Below the pieces are notes generated by a model. It was not told the origin of the DNA and made no database searches. It saw only the letters and a list, made by a program, of their open reading frames with translations. A stretch of DNA of 15,213 nucleotides from Scytalidium lignicola (lineage: Eukaryota; Ascomycota; Leotiomycetes): NCBI GenBank assembly GCA_002812745.2, contig NCSJ02000584.1, forward strand, positions 1 to 15,213, in the 5' to 3' direction. Position numbers and translations under genes: made by a program. Shown here piece by piece: positions 8,777 to 15,213 of this stretch. Each line of letters begins with the position of its first letter. The first letter of the stretch is position 1.

Positions 8777-9513
8777 TTAGTTCGACGTGGAATCATTTAT
8801 CACAAGCGGAGCAGTCGTCTTGATATTGACTGGGGCAATCGCATGTCCATCAACAGTGATGCCTCCCTCACCGCCAGCATTCCACATGAGCTTCCAAGTG
8901 CCATTAGTATCAGTGGCCTGAGCCCAGAATTGCTGCTCCATCATCCCATTAGAAGCGAGGTAGGCCAGCGAGTTACCGAAGAGCATGAATCCGGTCGTGA
9001 CGCCTCCAGTGGGAAGTGAGCTGCTGCTATTGCTGCTGCTGTAGAATCCGGCCTGCACGAAGGAGCCGTTGGTTGGCACGATATACAAGGAGGGAGTGGT
9101 ACTGAAGGCGGAGTTATTTGCGGTGACGGTCCAAGTTGCACTGCTGGAGGAGGGGTCGGTGGTGGAGACTGTGAGGAAGTTAACATTGAGGGGAGAGGAA
9201 GATTCAGATGAAGGTAGCATACATGTGATGTTTGAGGCCACGGATGCTCCGCTCGGTGCGGTGTTGCCGAGGTAGGCAATACCTGGGGCGATTGTCAGTA
9301 CTGGGAAAATATACATGCATTGTGTCGACTTGGAAGGAGGTATATCAAATGGTTATTCATACTATCGGCATAGAAGACGCTTAGGCCGGTGATATTTGGA
9401 CCGTAAGCGTAGAGAGTGAAAGTGGAAGCTGCGGCGCGAGACTTGATGGCCGTATGGCCCTCGACTCCGGAGATGGCAAGGAGAGCTGCGACGAGCGTGA
9501 TGTCAAACAGCAT
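8777..9513 (-). CDS. Putative secreted protein of unknown function, two exons
   Basis: Predicted as complement(join(8777..9282, 9363..9513)), 218 residues. The intron 9283-9362 (80 bp on the minus strand) starts GTATGA and ends CCCAG with a branch site TACTGAC 18 nt before its end; splicing joins FYAD to SIAYLGN in frame, removing a TGA. The start at 9513 is chosen because it gives a signal peptide (MLFDITLVAALLAISGVEG) at once; an in-frame ATG at 9624 would only add an unusual leader. The mature part is Ser/Thr/Gly/Asn-rich, with several N-glycosylation sequons (NITG, NITC, NGSF, NGTW) and a single Cys near residue 71, so it is not a disulfide-rich effector. The N-terminal FTLYAYGPNITGLSVFYAD block resembles conserved hypothetical secreted proteins of ascomycetes as I remember them; I know no function. 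It is divergent from the laccase. Confidence 0.78.
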
Positions 9514-10800
9514 AGTGGTGAGATAGAGAATGTTGAAGATATTGAATAGTGAAATGGATAAAGAACGAGGGAGAGAGGTAGTATGTACGAGCAAACAACA
9601 AGGTTGGAAATGAAATCGAAGCACCTAAAGCCCACCAAGGTCTTAAGTAGTAACCTCACCTTTCGGAACGCATTATTGAACGAGACTGTCCATTGCCCCA
9701 AGGAAACTTCATGACGTCCGCTTGCTTGGTCCAAATTTCTGAGGATGGCGTCGCCTTGTTTCATGAGACTGGTGGAGTTATCCGTACGCCAACATCAGCC
9801 TTTTGCGTATGCTGTGGCTGCGCCAGAGAGACCACGTAGATATCGTGTGGAGATGTTTCCTAAAGAATGGCTTCGTCCGAGCAGATCTGCGCGTGAGGTT
9901 CCGTATGGCACCTGCTCCACTTACTAAATAAGGCGACGGAAAGTCCCAGGAGCCCCTCAATTGACCAAAACAGGATGTGAGGTCCTCAGCCCTGTGGTGA
10001 CGCGTTAGGACCACCTGGATGTAGCCGTTGATGCTACGTTGGGATCCAGATCCAGCCAAACAATGCAGTTCTGTCAACCAACAAGCCCTCCTCCGCCGTC
10101 TGTGCGTTCAGCTAGACTCTTACAGTAATTAACAGGCCCTTCAATAGTTAAAAAGGAGATCTCCGTGTTCTCGTTGGTGCAGCCCTGCAGCAGCCGATAT
10201 GTGAGATATATTATCATTATGCTTAAGCAACGTTTCACGCTAGGGAAGCTTAACGACCTACGCAAATATTATGCTTATGCTTGCTGCTAATTATATTCAA
10301 TTCCTATCATGATCTGCTCCTCTTGGCCTACGTGTACCCTATCTCGCTTATCTCTTGAGTGGTACTCGGATTAGAGCTTGGTGACCGCTGAGCCCCTGAG
10401 CCCTTGCCATCGACCCCCTTATACTTGCTAGTCAACACCACCACAGACGCAAGACATTACGTCGGAGAGCTTACGTCTCTAGTGCTTCGTCGCCGCAATG
10501 CCGCACTCTAATTCTTAGTTCGTCCCATTTGGCTTCTACTGCCCGCTGCCGTCGCCTCGTCACGTCGTGGTTGTGGTAATTGCATTTTCGTCTGCACTGG
10601 TTGTCCACTCTACTTACCTGTCGGGAATTGTCACGAGGCTATGTTGTTTCCCATGGCCAGCTCGAGACGACGTGTGTCAAGTCTTGCTCGATTCATGCAT
10701 ACCTTATTTTAGATTCTTACTCCTTTGTCAAAGATACCAGGAACTTCTCTGCTTTCCGATGGCCTCAATTTTCAGGAGATATGTCATGATGCTCATGAAG
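9514..10800. other. Shared upstream region between divergent genes
   Basis: About 1.3 kb of normal composition between the starts of the secreted-protein gene and the laccase. Several frames of 60-127 codons are open here, but none has a domain, a signal peptide with a good start, or splice-supported extension, so I call no gene. The 120 bp before 9513 (minus strand) is a CT-rich leader, common upstream of fungal genes. Stress-element-like CCCCT motifs occur at 10393-10397 and 10415-10419, but such 5-mers are expected by chance. The repeat CTGAGCCC lies in tandem at about 10388-10403. Confidence 0.5.
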
Positions 10801-10807
10801 TATATAA
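10801..10807 (+). promoter_or_regulatory. Probable TATA box of the laccase gene
   Basis: TATATAA, 132 bp before the chosen ATG at 10939, in otherwise non-AT-rich DNA. It predicts transcription starting roughly 10830-10860, giving an 80-110 nt CT-rich leader. A short upstream ORF (10824-10886, 20 codons) lies here and would be in the leader only if transcription starts above 10824. Confidence 0.5.
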
Positions 10808-10938
10808 GACAAAGGCAGTTGCGATGAGAAGAGACCATCCTCATTATCTACCTGATCCAATTCAGCATCCCCCCTCATTCTTTTGATCTATTGAACTATT
10901 TCCAGTCTCTTTTTTCCTCCTTTACACTAGCATCTAGC

Positions 10939-12772
10939 ATGCATTTGCTTTCCTCTTTGGCCATTTTTGGTCTTGTGGCCTCTCATCTCCCCAGTGCAGT
11001 AGCTGTTCCATCTATTCACTCGCTTTCCGAGCGCTGCACCAATTCGGCCACCGACAGATCCTGCTGGGGCAATTATGACCTCTCAACCAACTACTACGAT
11101 GAGGCCCCTGATACCGGAGTCACTCGTGAGGTACAAACATGTTCGGTGCAATACCTGAGGACTTGGCTGATAGACCTAGTATTATTTCGAGCTGGTCAAT
11201 ACCACAGCGTCTCTCGACGGCGTTGAAAGAAATGTACTTCTCGTCAACGGTACATTCCCTGGCCCGACCATCATTGCGGATTGGGGTGATACTATTGGTA
11301 TGTGTTTCCAATCCCTCGCACTGTGACACTTGCTCATAAAATATTCCAGTTGTCCATCTATACAATAGTCTTGAAAACAACGGTACCAGCCTTCACTTCC
11401 ACGGTATTCGCCAGAATTTTACCAACCAGAACGACGGTGTTTCTTCTATTACTCAATGTCCTCTTGCACCCGGAGAGTCAATCACTTACACCTGGAGAGC
11501 TACGCAATACGGCTCGTCTTGGTACCACTCTCATTTCGCTCTTCAGGGTATCTATCTCTCTCGGTCGAAGTAAGGCTTAAGTTACTGACAATTCCAATAG
11601 CTTGGGAAGGCGTTCTCGGCGGTATTATAATTAATGGCCCGGCCACTGCCAACTACGATGAAGATGCAGGCGTTCTCTTCTTGAATGATTGGAGCCACCA
11701 AACAGCTGATGCTTTGTACACTCAAGCCGAGACTACGGGCCCGCCAACTCTCGACAATGGTCTCATCAACGGCACCAACGTCTTCGACTCCGCAGGATCT
11801 CGATTCGAGATGGACTTCGTCTCTGGCACTTCTTACCGCCTCCGTCTCGTCAACGGCGCCATCGACTCCATGTTCAAGTTTATGATTGACAACCACACCA
11901 TGGAAGTCATTGCCATGGATTTCGTGCCCATCGTCCCATACAACACAACTGTTCTCAGCATTGGAATAGGCCAGCGATACGATATCATTGTCACCGCCAA
12001 CCAGGCCACTGCCGATTATTGGATGCGTGCCATTCCCCAGACAACTTGCAGCGAGAATGACTCCGCCGACAACATCAAAGGCATAATACGCTACGACTCA
12101 ACTAGCACCTCTGATCCCACTACCAGCGCATATTCCTACACCGATTCCTGCGATGATGAGGATGTGTCTAATCTCGTACCTTATCTCTCACTCAACGCAG
12201 CCGACTCGGACGTAAGCGACGACTTCGCTGTTACAGTCGGCAAGTCTGGGAATGTCTTCAAGTGGTACATGGCCGGCACGACCTTCGTCGCTGAATGGGA
12301 AAACCCAACACTGCTCCAGATCTATAACGGCAATGACACATACACGACCGCCTCTCACGTTATTGACCTTGCCACTGCCAACGAATGGGTCTATTTCATC
12401 ATCGAGACGGCCAACACCGTCCCACATCCAATCCATCTTCACGGTCACGACTTCTACATCCTCGCTCAAGGCACCGGCACGTACGCCGACGTCGACCCCA
12501 CACTGCAGCTTGACAACCCGCCGCGTCGCGATGTCGCCATGCTTCCCGGTGGCGGTTACCTCGTTATTGGATTCCAGACTGACAACCCTGGCGTCTGGCT
12601 CATGCATTGCCACATTGGATGGCACACTTCAGAGGGCCTTGCGCTGCAGCTTGCGGAGCGTGCAAGCGAGATCCCGGCACTGGTTGACGATACAGTTTTG
12701 AGTGATACCTGCACAGCTTGGAACTCATATGGAAGCAGCAGTGGTGTTGTGGAAGATGATTCTGGTGTTTAA
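10939..12772 (+). CDS. Secreted laccase (multicopper oxidase), four exons
   Basis: Predicted join(10939..11130, 11180..11297, 11350..11547, 11601..12772), 559 residues. Laccase oxidises phenolic substrates by one electron each and reduces O2 to water, outside the cell. A signal peptide follows the ATG (MHLLSSLAIFGLVASHLPSAVA). Introns of 49, 52 and 53 bp start GTACAA, GTATGT, GTATCT and end CTAG, CCAG, ATAG; the third has a clear CTGAC branch site. They restore one frame through all cupredoxin motifs. Copper ligands are complete: His119, His121 (HFHG), His163, His165 (WYHSH), His445, His448, His450 (HPIHLHGH), and His505, Cys506, His507, His511 (HCHIGWH). The type 1 axial position is Leu516. 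The C-terminus DSGV matches the plug of ascomycete laccases. It looks functional, with no RIP damage. A plus-strand frame beginning in exon 3 (11456) is only the exon 4 reading frame. Physiological role (melanin, lignin or phenolic detoxification) is not shown. Confidence 0.95.
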
Positions 12773-13532
12773 GTTACTATACCTTGAAACAGGGTTGAGA
12801 TTAAAAGTGGTTTTAATTTTCGAGGTGGAAAAGCTTGATGTAAAATCGGAGGGTTAGAACGAGAGTGAATTATGGGAAAGGGCTAAAGGTAATCATTTCA
12901 TTTATGTAAGGAGAAAGCGATGGGTTGCGGATAGGATCTGGTTTGGATAAGTCAATCCTTTTACCACGCTCGTTATATCTAAGTGTTCTAGACATTAGTA
13001 GTCTATAGTATCCAAACTCCTTTTATACCTACCCTAAGGAAGTTCACTTATAACAATTAACTACATGTATTAATTAGCTAACTAATCGCTTATGCTCTAC
13101 GTCCTTTAAGGTAAGAATGAGAGGAAATTGTATTAGGTCCGACAGACGGAGGTCGTAGTTAAGTTATCGCTTTAGCCGACTCTTATCCAATCAACGTTGT
13201 TTATCTCATTGTTAATTAATCGAAGTTGACGTGGCGCAATTAAACAGCTCTGATTAGATAATTAAGGCCTAATTGAAGGCGCGTCCTTTGGTATCTCAGA
13301 CAATTGAATCAATGTACAGTAGGTGGACACTTGTCTGAGTGAATAGCCTTTTTACACCAAAACTCACTTACTTTAGCCTGTATTTAATTTTTATTAATAC
13401 CTTAAATTTTATTTTATTTTTAGTTTAATCAATATATTTTAATAAGATATTTAACATATTTTAAGCTTAAAAATCCTGAGGTATTATAATAATTTAAATA
13501 AAAGTATAAAGTTAACAAATTTTGTCTCTCAT
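12773..13532. other. Laccase 3' flank and AT-rich spacer
   Basis: The first 600 bp are of ordinary composition without a coding frame or recognised RNA gene; the laccase 3' untranslated region must lie at its start. From about 13380 the sequence becomes strongly AT-rich, like old repeat DNA. A stretch at about 13313-13345 (TACAGTAGGTGGACACTTG) looks a little like a Tc1-type end, but no partner was found. Confidence 0.4.
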
Positions 13533-13709
13533 CAGTGTTGGGAAAAAAATTCAAATTATTCGAATAGCTATTTGAATAATTCGAATATTATTCGATTAGA
13601 TTTGAATAACGGATTTTTAGTATTTGATTAGAATATTTTGAATTTGTATTCAAATAATACTTGAATAATTTGAATAATTTCATAAAAATAATACATTTTA
13701 CATGTTTTT
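13533..13709 (+). mobile_element. Possible hAT-type transposon end, interrupted by the LTR element
   Basis: Starts CAGTGTTGGGAAAAAA, the form of many hAT termini, and is followed by many short TTTGAATAATT / ATTCGAAT repeats in both orientations, as in hAT subterminal regions. It ends abruptly at the LTR at 13710. The other end and a transposase are not in the window, so only the terminal form and the subterminal repeats support it. Confidence 0.4.
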
Positions 13710-14061
13710 TGTTACAAAACTATGCCATCCAGGTCACTGGATAGCCAAGGGTAAGGTAGATGTTCAAGGACAGCAGAAACATGTGACACAGGCAACTAAG
13801 TCAAAGGTAGGATCCAGTAATGTATTTAGGTTGAACACAAGGAGTCCACTCTCATGTTCCTACGGTATGCTTATATAAATAATGAAATACAGTTGGACCT
13901 CTTAGACCTCCCAGGTCCCCCAGGTCCATGGACCTCTTAAACCCCCTAGGTCCCTTGAGTCCCAATCGTGTCACGTGATCATTAAGTTCTCTATATACAC
14001 TTTGCTGTATATCAAGCCTCAAGCTTATACTAATCACTATGTTATGGTAAAACCTGTAACA
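13710..14061 (-). repeat. 3' LTR of chromovirus copy B
   Basis: A 352-bp sequence from TGTTACAAAA to CCTGTAACA, same orientation as 3002-3359. It contains TATATAAA-like sequence and a GGTCC/GGACC repeat run (about 13899-13961) that differs in unit order from copy A. It is the 3' LTR because a polypurine tract abuts its right edge and pol ends upstream of that on the minus strand. Confidence 0.88.
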
Positions 14062-14073
14062 TTATCCCCTTTT
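14062..14073 (-). other. Polypurine tract of copy B
   Basis: Minus strand AAAAGGGGATAA directly abuts the 3' LTR. This is where plus-strand DNA synthesis would be primed in an LTR retroelement, and it fixes the orientation of the copy. Confidence 0.7.
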
Positions 14074-14150
14074 ATGCTTAGTGTTGTCCTGACATTAAAA
14101 TGTTATCTCCAAACCTTCTTTCGTTCATTAATCCTTTCCTTCTTTCCAAC

Positions 14151-14707
14151 ATGCCACCCAAACAACAATGTTCTAAAAGCAGCACAGAAGAAAGGACAAG
14201 ATTAAGAAAATATTAAGAAGTATTAGACTTAGGAGATTATATAACAAAGTACAATACTAAGATGTCTCCTTGCAACTTCTGCATCTGAAACAGTTTGACT
14301 TGCTTGATGGTTTCTAAGTTTAACCACTGTAACAAGTACACTTATCGAAGGTGTAAATACAAAAGTAAAAGCATTCTCGTAACTTCTTAGGAAACTCTTG
14401 ATAAGGAAGAAGCTTATCTTAAGGCTAAGGAGAAGAAGGCTACTTAGGCTATAGCTGAGAACATAGTCTGTTTAGCTTGCCTTTACAAACAAAAGAAGTT
14501 CCTTCACAAGTATACTGATAAAATGATCTATTATAAGCNTTTTTTCTTTAGACAAGTTAGACATTGTAAAAGAGAAAAAGAGGCAAGAGAAATAGAATTC
14601 CTTATAACTTCTAAAGTTGTATTTTACTAACTTAAGTATAACTTTTTCCTTTATTATCAACCTTTTCTTCTTTGACCTTACAATTCTATTACTTGGAAAT
14701 CTATTCT
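14151..14707 (+). pseudogene. Antisense Cys-rich, coiled-coil-like ORF inside the chromovirus (decayed)
   Basis: A plus-strand frame, opposite to gag-pol, between the polypurine tract and the end of pol. It begins MPPKQQCSKSS (14151) and, after one TAA, passes through MSPCNFC (ATG 14262). The Cys pattern is C-X2-C-X6-C-X8-C-X2-Y-X4-C, where Tyr is probably a mutated Cys (TGC to TAC). A Lys/Glu-rich helical stretch follows (KEEAYLKAKEKKA; YKQKKFLHKYTDKM), then, after dropping the N at 14539, SLDKLDIVKEKKRQEK. Stops are TAA, TAG and TGA of the RIP type. The 3' end is uncertain (14628-14707) and may overlap the pol tail. I recall similar Cys-rich hypothetical proteins in ascomycete genomes; function unknown. 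The six-Cys pattern suggests metal binding, but that is inference. Confidence 0.6.
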
Positions 14708-15213
14708 AAGATAAGTTTGATGATATACTTTTAATAACTTCTTATAGCTTATAAGATTAAAGATAAGTTCTTATTTATTTTTATTCTCTGGATATCTTAT
14801 CCATTTAACCAAGTATTATAGTTTCTTATAATACATTTTATAATTAATGATTTTCTCAACTTCATATTCCTTTTCTGGATTAACTTCTTCTAATATTAAT
14901 ATTTGAATATTCTTTAGTGTTAGTTTAAAAAGTAAAACATAAAAAACAAAATATATCTTAACTATTGTTAATAATTTTAATTTATATGTTAAAAGTTTAT
15001 AAACTTCTTTAATTTTATATAATCTTATCTTAACCTAGTTTAGTTTATTACTTAATCTTATAATTTTAATATTTTTTTTAAGAAGATAAACTTTATCCTC
15101 TTTTTTGTATACTAGTTTTATTAAGCATCTACAATTATAATACTTCTTTATTCTTTCTTTAGTATATTAAAATGAGTTTTTGATCTTTTCTTGCATTTCT
15201 TTCTATTTACTTT
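14678..15213 (-). pseudogene. pol C-terminus of copy B: integrase tail with chromodomain, decayed
   Basis: Minus-strand reading from the right edge gives KEDKVYLLKKNIK (near 15100), a GPY/F-type module in decayed form (RLYKIKEVYKLLTYKLKLL), then a chromodomain: YEVEKIINYK, an in-frame stop, YLVKWIRYPENKNK, and a final helix with VYHQTYL (14866 down to 14712). The conserved YEVE, YLVKW and HxxYL features place it in the chromovirus clade, whose chromodomain is thought to guide insertion to particular chromatin. The first stop after it is TAA at 14678-14680, though a short basic tail follows and that codon may have been CAA. Upstream integrase and RT are outside the window. Confidence 0.82.

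Larger units (their letters stand above)
13710..15213 (-). mobile_element. Ty3/gypsy chromovirus, copy B (3' part, RIP-decayed)
   Basis: A second copy of the family seen at the left edge, also on the minus strand. From right to left it shows the integrase C-terminus, a chromodomain, an antisense ORF region, a polypurine tract and the 3' LTR. The right (5') part is outside the window. The LTR here is less mutated than that of copy A, but the internal part is heavily AT-shifted. Confidence 0.88.

Noticed and set aside
9295..9624. Longer N-terminus for the secreted protein from the ATG at 9624, ending at 9295
   Set aside because: It precedes a normal signal peptide at 9513 with low-complexity leader sequence, and its 3' end reads through the intron to a stop.
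9745..10827. Several open frames of 60-99 codons between the divergent genes
   Set aside because: No domain, signal peptide or splice-supported extension; they overlap each other on both strands as chance frames do.
10891..11226. Laccase start at 10891
   Set aside because: That codon is TTG; the first ATG in frame, at 10939, is followed directly by a signal peptide. The frame past 11130 is intron.
12188..12625. 145-codon minus-strand and 149-codon plus-strand frames inside the laccase
   Set aside because: Shadows of the GC-rich exon 4; the real frame carries conserved copper sites.
11456..12772. Single long plus-strand frame of 438 codons as the laccase
   Set aside because: Its first part reads exon 3 and an intron out of frame; the four-exon model restores all copper motifs and a signal peptide.
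13313..13345. Tc1/mariner-like terminus TACAGTAGGTGGACACTTG
   Set aside because: No inverted partner or transposase in the window; resemblance is too short.
1..15213. tRNA, rRNA or CRISPR features
   Set aside because: No cloverleaf with conserved A and B boxes, no rRNA stretch and no regularly spaced repeat array was seen on either strand.

Overview
The window looks like nuclear DNA of a filamentous ascomycete (Pezizomycotina). The evidence is short introns (49-80 bp) with GT...AG ends and CTGAC-type branch sites, an ascomycete laccase with a C-terminal DSGV plug, fungal pogo/Fot-type and Ty3/gypsy chromovirus-type elements, and strong decay of the repeats in the style of repeat-induced point mutation (RIP): CAA/CAG turned into stops, D to N, C to Y, very AT-rich. 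The laccase recalls leotiomycete enzymes, but that is only an impression.

Layout. 1-3359: the 5' part of a minus-strand chromovirus-like LTR retrotransposon (5' LTR 3002-3359, gag from about 2980 leftwards, pol reaching the window edge), heavily RIP-decayed. 3360-3722: the N-terminal piece of a Tc1/mariner-like transposase (minus), cut by the LTR. 3724-5612: a complete but dead pogo-type transposon with 45-bp perfect terminal inverted repeats (TIRs), TA duplications, a three-Asp catalytic core and a C-terminal zinc knuckle. 5615-5912: an unassigned spacer of ordinary composition. 5915-8306: a second, unrelated pogo-type element (minus) with about 100-bp TIRs carrying a hairpin and a doubled 17-mer. 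8309-8776: spacer. 8777-12772: a gene island of normal composition holding two divergent genes, a small secreted protein of unknown function (minus, one intron) and a four-exon secreted laccase (plus), separated by about 1.4 kb of upstream DNA. 12773-13532: spacer drifting to AT-rich DNA. 13533-13709: a possible hAT-type end. 13710-15213: the 3' part of a second copy of the same chromovirus family (minus): 3' LTR, polypurine tract, an antisense Cys-rich ORF, and the integrase C-terminus with chromodomain, running off the right edge.

The two host genes therefore sit between dead transposons, with same-family, same-orientation retroelements on both sides. No biosynthetic cluster or operon-like logic is visible. 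Laccase oxidises phenolics outside the cell; its neighbour is a probable secreted protein, but nothing in the sequence shows they act together.

The most unusual thing here is the plus-strand, Cys-rich, coiled-coil-like ORF lying antisense between pol and the 3' LTR of the chromovirus. Eleven single Ns all touch A or T homopolymers; where I could test a frame (979, 1041, 4760, 7230, 14539), dropping the N restores it, so they look like assembly padding. With the Ns discounted, both pogo elements show no net indel between start and stop and were killed by substitutions only.
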